Below are positions 7,822 to 15,843 of a stretch of 62,405 nt of DNA, piece after piece. Location: NCBI GenBank assembly GCA_947453145.1, contig CANGFA010000015.1:1-62405 (forward strand), written 5' to 3'. The DNA comes from Bacteroidota bacterium (GTDB lineage: Bacteria > Bacteroidota > Bacteroidia > Chitinophagales > Chitinophagaceae). Below the pieces are notes generated by a model, which was not told the origin of the DNA, ran no database searches, and worked only from the letters and a program-made list of their open reading frames with translations. The position numbers and the translations under genes were made by a program. Numbering within the stretch: position 1 is the first letter of the stretch; every line of letters starts with the position of its first letter.

Positions 7822-9780
7822 CTATATGTTATTAAATTTTAAATGATGTTTTACACCATTCATTTGTATTAAAGAATGTGTTGCTTTTAATTGAAGACAC
7901 ATTAATTTGATCAATTTCATTCCAAGGCTATTTTCTTTTTTAGGAGTCTGTCCTAACCCATCTCCGTTATCCTCAATAGATATGTCTGTTTCATTTCCTT
8001 TATTTTGAATGGCAATAATTACTTGACCATTTTGTTTATTTTTAAAAGCATATTTAAAGGAGTTAGAAACTGCTTCATTTACAATAAGTCCAATTGCAAC
8101 AACCGTTTCTATGGGGAGTTTTAGCGCTTCATCTATTTTAAAAATCATTTCAATTTTCTTCTTATCTACTTTATATATAGATTCCAGGTGATTGGCCAAG
8201 GTTTTAATATAAGTTGCAATCTGTACCATTTCAAAATCACCACTCGTATATAAATTTTGATGAACCAGTGCCATTGTTTGAATTCTATTTTGTATAGAAG
8301 AAAGCGTTTCAATGGTATCTGCGTCTTGGTTTCTACGTTTTTGTAAGTTTAATAAGCTATACATTACCTGTAGATTGTTTTTAACTCGGTGATGTAATTC
8401 CTTTAATAGAATTTCATTGTGATTAAATTGCATCTCAATTTTATGCGAGTGCTCATTGATTTCTTTACTTTGTGCTTCAATTTTTTTATTGGATTTTGAT
8501 TTCGCAGCATTCTTTAGATAAAGAAAAAATCCAACTATTATAGAAAGTAATAAACTAAACATAAGACTTAATAAAATTACCCTTTGCTTACTATTTTCTT
8601 TATTACTATCAAATAAGGACTGGTTGCTTTCTAGTAATTCGGTTCGTCTATTGGAAATTTCCATTTGCGCTAATAATAATATCGATTGATTCTTTTGAAT
8701 ATTTTGATATAATTCTTCATGATAACTATTAAAGGCTTTGTAATAGTAAAGTGCAGAGTCCAGATTATTTATTTGGGCATAATATTCAGAAAAGGTTAAT
8801 AAACGTTCTTTCTGTAGATTTTTGGCTGTTTTTTCGGATAGCAATACGGATACACTATCTAGATATTCTTTAGCCTCCTTAAATTGTTTAAAATGAAGAT
8901 AGGTTAAACTCAGGCTGATCATTGCGTCTACCTTATTATCTGTATTTTCAAAACTTTGTTCTATGTCAAATTTTAAATGCGAAATTGCATTTGTAAAATC
9001 ACCCTTTTTTAAGTTGCATTTAATAATTAATCCCATAAAACAACCCTTCCAATACACTAATTTTTGATTCTCGTATTTACGAGTTTTATTATTTACCAAA
9101 ATGGTTGCCTTGGTCTCTTCAAGTGCTTTTGAGTAAATAAATTTAGCACTATCCGTTTCATTCATTTTCATATATAAGTCCCCTAATAAAAAATAATAAG
9201 ACAATCGTCTTATACTATATAAAGGGGGCACTTCTACAAAATGAATTAAATCATTTTTTGCCGCATCATATAGACCACAGTCTCTATAAATTTCCCAGTA
9301 ATTGTTAATGAAATGGTTGCTTATTCTTTCTTTCCTAATTAAGATAGCTTGTTCTATAAGATTGGAAGCGCGGTATTCTTCCTCTAATTTTATTAATACT
9401 TCTTTGTACTGGAGATTCGATAATTTGTCCTTATTTTTAAACAAGTAGACTAAAATGGGAAGTCCCTTTTTGAATTTTGTTTCTGAGTGGTATGTAAAAC
9501 TAAGTGGGATACTAATTTTAAAAACTAATTCTTGATCTTTATTTTGAATTGCTTCATTGTATTTCTCAAGTAAAAGTTGTTCCCACATTTCAATGGTATA
9601 TGGGTCTTTAAATACAATTGGATTGGCATTTACGCTGTCCCATAAATTCACTAATTGAATTACTTTATCATGCTTGCTTATTAGACTATTTTCTTTGTTT
9701 GACGGATCTGAAGCAAATGACAGATTACATAGAAATATTGATAAGAATATAGTTGATATATAACCTATTTTTTGGTTCAT
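7822..9780 (-). CDS. TPR-containing sensor histidine kinase, HisKA_2 family
   Basis: A 652-residue protein. It has a signal peptide (residues 1-23, FLSIFLCNLSFA), a long helical region of degenerate TPR-like repeats (~90-370) expected in the periplasm, a membrane helix (401-423, VILLSLMFSLLLSIIVGFFL), a coiled coil (~425-455), then a HisKA_2 dimerisation/phosphotransfer box (ELHHRVKNNLQ, His 463/464) and an HATPase domain with the N box (LIVNEAVSNSFKYAF, ~564-578), DNGDG (604-608) and SLGMKL. The signal peptide and single membrane helix place the TPR part outside the cytoplasm, where it could sense a protein or peptide. It is the first gene of the leftward cluster and stands head-to-head with the second giant gene. 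Confidence 0.92.
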   Translation of the reverse strand: MNQKIGYISTIFLSIFLCNLSFASDPSNKENSLISKHDKVIQLVNLWDSVNANPIVFKDPYTIEMWEQLLLEKYNEAIQNKDQELVFKISIPLSFTYHSETKFKKGLPILVYLFKNKDKLSNLQYKEVLIKLEEEYRASNLIEQAILIRKERISNHFINNYWEIYRDCGLYDAAKNDLIHFVEVPPLYSIRRLSYYFLLGDLYMKMNETDSAKFIYSKALEETKATILVNNKTRKYENQKLVYWKGCFMGLIIKCNLKKGDFTNAISHLKFDIEQSFENTDNKVDAMISLSLTYLHFKQFKEAKEYLDSVSVLLSEKTAKNLQKERLLTFSEYYAQINNLDSALYYYKAFNSYHEELYQNIQKNQSILLLAQMEISNRRTELLESNQSLFDSNKENSKQRVILLSLMFSLLLSIIVGFFLYLKNAAKSKSNKKIEAQSKEINEHSHKIEMQFNHNEILLKELHHRVKNNLQVMYSLLNLQKRRNQDADTIETLSSIQNRIQTMALVHQNLYTSGDFEMVQIATYIKTLANHLESIYKVDKKKIEMIFKIDEALKLPIETVVAIGLIVNEAVSNSFKYAFKNKQNGQVIIAIQNKGNETDISIEDNGDGLGQTPKKENSLGMKLIKLMCLQLKATHSLIQMNGVKHHLKFNNI

Positions 9781-10027
9781 CTTTTTATTAAGTAATGCCC
9801 AATGTATCTATAATATCTCTAAAGTTTACGACTTCAAAAATTTGAATTTATTTATTCTCAACTTGTAATGCCCTGTAATATAAGACTGTATTGATTTTGA
9901 AGATTAGGCAATCATTAATCTATTTTTAAAAAATGAGGCATATGTCTCATTGTATTCATGTGTCAAGTTTAGTTAATTTGTTAAAATTGAAACTCGTTTT
10001 TAGATATAACTTAAATATACAATATCA
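9781..10027. promoter_or_regulatory. Divergent control region between kinase and giant gene
   Basis: A 247-bp AT-rich gap between two divergent starts (9780 minus, 10028 plus) with no gene. It must hold the promoters for both arms of the locus. TTTG at about 9977 could be a -33 element, but no clear TANNTTTG follows. The strongest feature is the near-palindrome at 9932-9951. Confidence 0.6.
9932..9951. promoter_or_regulatory. 20-bp near-palindrome, candidate operator
   Basis: AATGAGGCATATGTCTCATT: arms AATGAG/CTCATT and core CATATG are perfectly symmetric, and only the G/T pair between arm and core breaks symmetry. It lies 77 bp upstream of the giant gene start and 152 bp from the kinase start. 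NarL/LuxR-type regulators often bind sites of this size. Assignment to the adjacent regulator is inference. Confidence 0.55.
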
Positions 10028-13000
10028 ATGAATTCTTATATTCAAAAAAATAGCTTAATTCTTTTTACCTTTTTAATTTCTTTTACCTTATTTTCTTTTC
10101 GTTTACATGCACAATCGGCGAAATCTGGAATTAATTTTCAGGCAATTGCAAGAGATCAAGCTGGTAATCCTGCAAATAACAGAAAGATCTATGTTGAGTC
10201 TACTATTGTAAATGGCACTGCTAATGGGGTTGTCGTTTTTGGAGAACACCACGAAAGTAATTCCAATGAGTTTGGTGTATTTAATATTATAATTGGAAAA
10301 GGAGAAAGATATACTGGCGTAAATGATATTTATAGCATTGATTGGGCTAGTACAAAATTTTACTTTCACCTTAGGATAGCTATAACCCCTATATCACCAA
10401 GTATAAGTTGGGATTTTAATAAAGAATGGATTGATATTGGTACCGTTGAATTTGGTGTCGTGCCCTATGCGATTCAATCTATGTCTTCCAACTCCATTAA
10501 TATTGACACGGCTATTTTAAATACAAAACTCAATGTGGCGGATACTGCAATCATTTTATCCCCCTATGCACTAAAATATGATTTGATAAATGGGTTAAAT
10601 AGGAAATTAAATATTGTAGATAGTAGTAAATACGTAACTCCTTTTCAACTATCCTTAAAATCATTTGATACGACAAGTTTGTCTAATCGTATAAATACAA
10701 GATTAACAATAGTAGATACGACCAATATGCTAACTCCCTATTTAAGACAAGCACAGTTAGGCGGATATGTCGCTTCTAAAATGAATTTTTCCGATACGGC
10801 TACTATGCTTTCGCCCTATTTAACACAAGCACAAATTGGAGGATATGTGAATACTAAATTAAATATTGTGGACACTACTACTATGTTGTCACCCTATTTA
10901 AGACAAGCACAATTAGGCGGATATATCGCTTCTAAAATGAATTTTTCTGATACGGCTATCATGCTATCACCTTATTTAAGACAAACACAAATTGGATCCT
11001 ATGTAAATGCTAAATTAAATATTGTGGACACTGCCAATATGTTATCAACTTATTTAAGAAATTCACAAATAGGTGGATATGTAAATTCAAAATTAAATAT
11101 TGTAGATACGTTTAATATGCTATCAACTTATTTAAGACAAGCGCAATTATCGGCTTATTTAATACCTAAATTAAATACTAGCGATACTTTAAATATGTTA
11201 AATGCAAGGTTTGCAAGAGACACAAATTATTTATCCACTAGAATTAATTACAAGGAAGATGTTTTTAATAAGTCAGTTGATATAAGTTTAATCGCAGACT
11301 ACAATCATGCTAAATATCCCACTGTTAAAGCAATCAAAGATTATGTAGATGCCTCTTTAATTGCAGGCGCTCCCGACGCAACAACTTCCAATAAAGGTAT
11401 TTTATTATTGGCTGGTGACTTAACTGGAACCGCCACCAATCCTACGATTGCTGTAAATGCCATAACTACTAATAAAATTGCAGATGCAGCAGTAACCGAT
11501 GCTAAGTTGGCCTCGGGTATTAATCCTTCAAAAGTAGGACTAGGTAATTTAACTAATAATGCGCAGCTATACAATTTGAATGGTTTAACTGCTCAGGTTC
11601 AAAATTTTAGCACACCTGGAACCACGGGATTAGCTCCGGGATGGGTTTCAACTGGTGCCGATCATATTTTGAATATCCCGCTGGCTTCTGCTAGTTCAGT
11701 TACTGCGGGATTAATTAGTAAAGTAGATTTTGATCATTTTAATAGTGCTTATGCCAATAAAGTGAATAGTATTACTAATATTGGTAATAATGGAGTCGCA
11801 AGTATAAATAGTAACATATTAAATATTCCAGCTTATTCACTTGTAGGTTTAGCAGGAAATATAAACGCGAACCTAGTGTTTGCTGGCCCTGCATTGGGAG
11901 CAGCGAGTGCTGCTGGTTTTAGGAATTTGGTTTCGGCAGATATCCCCAATAATGCTGCCAATACTTTAGGCAATGCAGCAACGGCTAGTAAATTAACAAC
12001 ACCTGTGTATCTTAATAATGTTTTGTTTGATGGATCAATTGATATTAATAATTTGTCAGCCAATACGCCTAATTTATTAACCTTTTCAAATGCTGGTTTA
12101 GGTGCTGTCTCGGGAAGTACCTTTAATGGTTCCGTTGCAAAGGAAATTTCTTATAACACTATTGGTGCATCTCCTGTAATAGGTTCTTCGAATATCACAA
12201 CATTAGGCAGCATTAGTTTAGGTACCTGGGCAGCTAGTGTTATAGGTTCCAATTATGGTGGGGCAGGAACCAATAACGGTATTTTAAAAGCCAATGGTTC
12301 GGGAATAGTTTCAGTTGCATTATCTGGGACTGATTATATCGCACCCTTTGGATCACAAACTGCAAAATTTATTTATGCTGCTCCAAATGCAACAAATGGT
12401 TTGCCTTCCTTTAGAGTTATTGAAGCAAGTGATATTCCATTGTTAAATCAAAACACAACAGGAAATGCTACGACTGCTTCTTCCTTAGCATCGGCTGTTA
12501 ATATTAATGGCGTTTCATTTAATGGATTATCTGATATTACTATCAGTTCCAATACAAGCAATGGACTTACATTTAATAGTAGCGGTCTGGGTGCTAGTTC
12601 AGCTACTTTATTTAATGGATCTGTTGCTAAAACCGTATCTTATAATACTATTGGAGCTGCTCCAGCATTAGGATCAACGAGTATTACTACTTTGGGTTCC
12701 ATTGCAACAGGAAACTGGGATGCGAATGTAATTGGTTCTAATTTCGGTGGGGCAGGAACTAATAATGGTATTCTAAAAGCAAATGGTTCAGGTGTAGTAA
12801 GTGTGGCAAATGCAGGTACCGATTTTCAAATTCCTTTAACTTTTTCAAGCCCACTTTTAAACACTTCTAATACTATTTCTATACCTCAAGCTACAAACCT
12901 TGCGAATGGCTATTTGAGTAATACGGATTGGGCTTCATTCAATAATAAAATTGATTTGAGTCAAAAAGCAAGTATTAATGGAGTAGCAAGTTTAGATGCC

Positions 13001-15163
13001 AATGGTAAAATTCCAACATCACAAATCCCTGCTATCTCTTTTTCAAGTGGCTATGTGGTGACCAGTGAAGCCAATATGCTTGCGCTTTCTGGAGCAGTAG
13101 TAGGTAGCATTGCAATAAGGACAGACAACAGTAAAAATTATGTGTTAAGTGGGTTCCCTGCAACTACTTTAGCAAATTGGTTGGAATTATTAATGCCTGT
13201 TTCTGTTTCATCTGTAAATGGACATACCGAAAGTAATATCTCACTTACAAGTACAGATATTACCGAAGGAACCAATTTGTATTTTACCAGTTCAAGAGCA
13301 AAAAATGTGATTAGTGCTACAAGTCCTCTAGTATATACCCCAAGCTCGGGTGTGATTTCAGTGCCTGCTGCAACCAGTTCCGCTGCTGGTTATTTAACCG
13401 CCTCTGATTGGAATTTATTTAATAGTAAGATAGGTGCTTTTACTGCACAAGCGGCTAATGTTTTTTATGCAGGACCCAGTTTGGGCATCAATGCAACCCC
13501 TACTTTTAGATCAATTGTAGTAGCGGATATTCCAACTTTAAATCAAAATACAACAGGCAATGCGGGAACGGCTACCAAATTAGCAGCCACAAAAAATATT
13601 AATGGTGTTGCTTTTGATGGATCGGCGGACATTACGATTGCTTCCACTATAAGTAATGCAGTAACTTTTAATAATAGTGGTACGGGGTTAACGGGACCGA
13701 CAAGTTTTGATGGTTCCTTGGCAAAAACTATTTCTTACAATACGATTGGGGCATCTCCTTTAATTGGTTCTAGTAGTATCTCAACACTTGGAACCATTAC
13801 TGCTGGAACTTGGTCTGCGAATATAATAGGAGCAAACTACGGAGGTGCAGGTACCATCAATGGAATTTTAAAAGCAAATGGAACTGGAGTAGTGACTGCC
13901 GCTACTGCTGGGACTGATTTTTTAGCGCCCTTTAGTTCACAAACTAAAAATTATATTTATGCTGCACCTAATGGCGTAGACGGAAGTCCAAGTTTTAGAT
14001 CTATTTTAGCAGCAGACATACCAATATTAAATCAAGCGACCACTGCGAATGCGGGAACTGCTACAAAGTTAGCAGCTACTAAAAATATTAATGGAGTGCC
14101 ATTTGATGGTTCTTCTAATATAACTATATATGCAAATGTGCCAGCTCCAATTACATTTGATGATAGTGGATTAGGTGGAATCACCACTACTACATTTAAT
14201 GGGTCGGTACCCAAAACCATATCTTATAATTCCATTGGTGCTGCACCTGCTTTGGGATCAAACGCAATAATTACTTTGGGCTCCATTACCACGGGAACAT
14301 GGTTGGGTACGGTGATTGATGCAAACCATGGAGGTTCAGGTAATATTAATGGAATTTTAAAAGCTAATGGATCGGGAACAGTATCTGCTGCAACAGCAGG
14401 AACTGATTTTGAAAATCCATTAACTTTTTCACTTCCTTTAGTTAGAGCTAGCAACCTTATTTCTCTTTCTGCAGCAACTACGACAGCCAACGGATATTTA
14501 ACATCCACAGATTGGAATTTATTTAATGGTAAACAATCTTCCATTGCTGCTGGAACAGGTATAACCATTACAGGGGGTAATACTATTAATATTGGGCAGA
14601 CAGTTGCAAGCACTGCAAGCCCTGCATTTGCAGGATTAACCATATCCGGCTTAAACATAGCCGGATTAGTGACTAATACTGCAGGTGGTGTTTTAGGTAC
14701 AGCTCCAACTACAGGAACTGGAAACATTGTTCGAGCGACCAGTCCAACTTTGGTTACTCCAGTTTTAGGGGATGCAAGTGCAACAACTATCAATACAGGA
14801 ACAATCACCGCAACATCTATAAATGCATCAAGTGATGTGACCGCAAAAAGATATAAATTAACGATGCCTACAAGCACCAATGCAACGACTACTACAAATA
14901 TAGATTTAGGAACAGGAAATGTATTTACAGTGAGTATGGTAACAAATATTACCTCGCTTACTTTTACCAATGCAGGGGTAGGTACTTACTTAATTAAGTT
15001 TGTACAAGATGGAGTGGGTACTAGAGACATAACTTTTCCTACTGCTTGGAAATGGGCTGGTGGTGTAATTCCAAGTTTAACCAATACGGCGAATAAATTA
15101 GACATCGTAACGTTAATTTATGATGGAACTACTTTTTATGCAACCATTGTTTCAAATTTTTAA
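10028..15163 (+). CDS. Giant tail-fibre-like repeat surface protein (1711 aa)
   Basis: It has a Sec signal peptide (residues 1-29, SFTLFSFRLHA/Q), then an N-terminal domain (~33-155: FQAIARD, GVFNIIIGKG, WASTKFYFHLRIAI, EFGVVPYAI) matching the start of the giant protein at 5408. Residues ~224-381 hold six 26-residue units (NIVDTTTMLSPYLRQAQLGG). From ~640 on there are four copies of a phage-fibre-type module (TGNAxTATKLA ... INGVxFDGS ... FNGSVAKTISYNTIGA ... NYGGAGTxNGILKANG), and once VSSVNGHTE ... DITEGTNLYFT. The C-terminus (~1600-1711) carries the tail-fibre-like YLIKFVQDGVGTRDITFP ... KWAGG ... LDIVTLIYDGTTFY. No T9SS sorting domain is visible. Probably an extracellular fibre or adhesin exported by Sec; ligand unknown. 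The next gene follows after 1 bp. Confidence 0.9.
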   Translation: MNSYIQKNSLILFTFLISFTLFSFRLHAQSAKSGINFQAIARDQAGNPANNRKIYVESTIVNGTANGVVVFGEHHESNSNEFGVFNIIIGKGERYTGVNDIYSIDWASTKFYFHLRIAITPISPSISWDFNKEWIDIGTVEFGVVPYAIQSMSSNSINIDTAILNTKLNVADTAIILSPYALKYDLINGLNRKLNIVDSSKYVTPFQLSLKSFDTTSLSNRINTRLTIVDTTNMLTPYLRQAQLGGYVASKMNFSDTATMLSPYLTQAQIGGYVNTKLNIVDTTTMLSPYLRQAQLGGYIASKMNFSDTAIMLSPYLRQTQIGSYVNAKLNIVDTANMLSTYLRNSQIGGYVNSKLNIVDTFNMLSTYLRQAQLSAYLIPKLNTSDTLNMLNARFARDTNYLSTRINYKEDVFNKSVDISLIADYNHAKYPTVKAIKDYVDASLIAGAPDATTSNKGILLLAGDLTGTATNPTIAVNAITTNKIADAAVTDAKLASGINPSKVGLGNLTNNAQLYNLNGLTAQVQNFSTPGTTGLAPGWVSTGADHILNIPLASASSVTAGLISKVDFDHFNSAYANKVNSITNIGNNGVASINSNILNIPAYSLVGLAGNINANLVFAGPALGAASAAGFRNLVSADIPNNAANTLGNAATASKLTTPVYLNNVLFDGSIDINNLSANTPNLLTFSNAGLGAVSGSTFNGSVAKEISYNTIGASPVIGSSNITTLGSISLGTWAASVIGSNYGGAGTNNGILKANGSGIVSVALSGTDYIAPFGSQTAKFIYAAPNATNGLPSFRVIEASDIPLLNQNTTGNATTASSLASAVNINGVSFNGLSDITISSNTSNGLTFNSSGLGASSATLFNGSVAKTVSYNTIGAAPALGSTSITTLGSIATGNWDANVIGSNFGGAGTNNGILKANGSGVVSVANAGTDFQIPLTFSSPLLNTSNTISIPQATNLANGYLSNTDWASFNNKIDLSQKASINGVASLDANGKIPTSQIPAISFSSGYVVTSEANMLALSGAVVGSIAIRTDNSKNYVLSGFPATTLANWLELLMPVSVSSVNGHTESNISLTSTDITEGTNLYFTSSRAKNVISATSPLVYTPSSGVISVPAATSSAAGYLTASDWNLFNSKIGAFTAQAANVFYAGPSLGINATPTFRSIVVADIPTLNQNTTGNAGTATKLAATKNINGVAFDGSADITIASTISNAVTFNNSGTGLTGPTSFDGSLAKTISYNTIGASPLIGSSSISTLGTITAGTWSANIIGANYGGAGTINGILKANGTGVVTAATAGTDFLAPFSSQTKNYIYAAPNGVDGSPSFRSILAADIPILNQATTANAGTATKLAATKNINGVPFDGSSNITIYANVPAPITFDDSGLGGITTTTFNGSVPKTISYNSIGAAPALGSNAIITLGSITTGTWLGTVIDANHGGSGNINGILKANGSGTVSAATAGTDFENPLTFSLPLVRASNLISLSAATTTANGYLTSTDWNLFNGKQSSIAAGTGITITGGNTINIGQTVASTASPAFAGLTISGLNIAGLVTNTAGGVLGTAPTTGTGNIVRATSPTLVTPVLGDASATTINTGTITATSINASSDVTAKRYKLTMPTSTNATTTTNIDLGTGNVFTVSMVTNITSLTFTNAGVGTYLIKFVQDGVGTRDITFPTAWKWAGGVIPSLTNTANKLDIVTLIYDGTTFYATIVSNF
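10699..11170 (+). repeat. Six tandem 78-bp (26-codon) repeats
   Basis: Units of 26 codons follow each other: NIVDTTNMLTPYLRQAQLGG plus YVASKM, then NFSDTATMLSPYLTQAQIGG plus YVNTKL, and so on to NIVDTFNMLSTYLRQAQLSA. The first four alternate NIVD and NFSD types, so a 156-bp doublet is visible. The DT-ML-S-Y pattern is related to the NIADTSFMLS units of the giant gene at 1-5408. Confidence 0.85.
11940..14420 (+). repeat. Four copies of a phage-tail-fibre-type module
   Basis: Copies begin near 11940, 12461, 13550 and 14036 with GNAxTAxKLA-type sequence. Each continues through FNGSVAKTISYNTIGAxP, ITTLGSIxxGTW and GGAGTxNGILKANG (near 12259, 12745, 13840, 14330) and ends in GTDF. The first two and last two modules are ~490 bp apart; the middle pair is separated by an insert carrying the VNGHTE/TEGTNLYFT module. 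Confidence 0.8.
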
Positions 15164-15164
15164 A

Positions 15165-15824
15165 ATGAAAAAATATTTACTTTTGGCGTGTTCACTATTT
15201 TTTTTGAACACTTTTATTATTGCTCAAGTAGTTCCTCAAGGCTTTTTAGTAAATCCTCCCAATGAAACTGTTACTATTGGTTCGCAAGTATGGATGAAAT
15301 TTAATTTATCGGTTACTACTTATCAGAATGGAGACCCTATTGAAGGTGCCGATATTGCATTTAATAGAACAACCACGACACCTGCTTGGTGTTATTATAA
15401 TCATAATAGTAGTTTTGATGCCACTTATGGAAAATTATACAATGGTTATGCAATAAAAGATGCACGAAATATATGTCCAGTAGGATTCAGGGTCCCTTCT
15501 CAAGCCGACTTTAACACGCTTACAACAACCATTGGAGGAGCAGCGAATGGCTACAAACTAAAAGAGGCAGGAACAAGTCATTGGTTAACACCTAATACCA
15601 GTGCCAATAATTCAACAAATTTTACCGCATTACCGGGAGGTTATATGGGTAATGCAAATTCATCCTCATTCATGTATACATGGGCTTATTTTTGGAGCAC
15701 TACGCCCATCCCTGATAATTCGTCTAATTATGTCCGCATTTTAATATATAACTCGGCAAATTTTAACGAATCAACCGCCTTTGTTTTAGAAGGAGGTGCG
15801 TCGGTAAGATGCATTAAAAACTAA
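15165..15824 (+). CDS. Secreted Fib_succ_major (TIGR02145-type) domain protein
   Basis: I place the start at ATG 15165, 1 bp after the stop of the giant gene; this gives a clean signal peptide (MKKYLLLACSLFFLNTFIIA/Q) and 219 residues. The rest is one Fib_succ_major domain: TIGSQVWMKFNLSVTTY, AWCYYNHN, YGKLYNGYAI, ICPVGFRVPSQADF, GYKLKEAG, FTALPGGY, YFWSTTPI and the terminal SVRCIKN. The family is common among exported proteins of Fibrobacteres and Bacteroidota; its pattern recalls FGE-like/C-type-lectin-like folds. No enzyme function is established. The 1-bp spacing suggests translational coupling to the fibre gene, so it may be a tip, cap or ligand-binding partner (inference). Confidence 0.88.
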   Translation: MKKYLLLACSLFFLNTFIIAQVVPQGFLVNPPNETVTIGSQVWMKFNLSVTTYQNGDPIEGADIAFNRTTTTPAWCYYNHNSSFDATYGKLYNGYAIKDARNICPVGFRVPSQADFNTLTTTIGGAANGYKLKEAGTSHWLTPNTSANNSTNFTALPGGYMGNANSSSFMYTWAYFWSTTPIPDNSSNYVRILIYNSANFNESTAFVLEGGASVRCIKN

Positions 15825-15843
15825 TAACTTATTATTTCTTGTT

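Noticed and set aside
14224..14970. 248-codon antisense frame in the giant gene, and similar frames at 7-426, 1096-1449 and 3445-3861
   Set aside because: Val/Pro/Ala-rich mirror translations of Thr/Gly/Asn-rich repeats; the opposite strand holds the real, far longer coding frame with a signal peptide.
1..15163. Prophage or tailocin because of tail-fibre-like proteins
   Set aside because: No capsid, terminase, portal, baseplate, sheath or integrase gene is present, and both fibre-like proteins have Sec signal peptides.
15165..15824. Diversity-generating retroelement target (Fib_succ_major/C-type-lectin-like C-terminus)
   Set aside because: No reverse transcriptase frame and no template copy of the 3' end were seen in the window; Asn-rich ends are common in this domain family.
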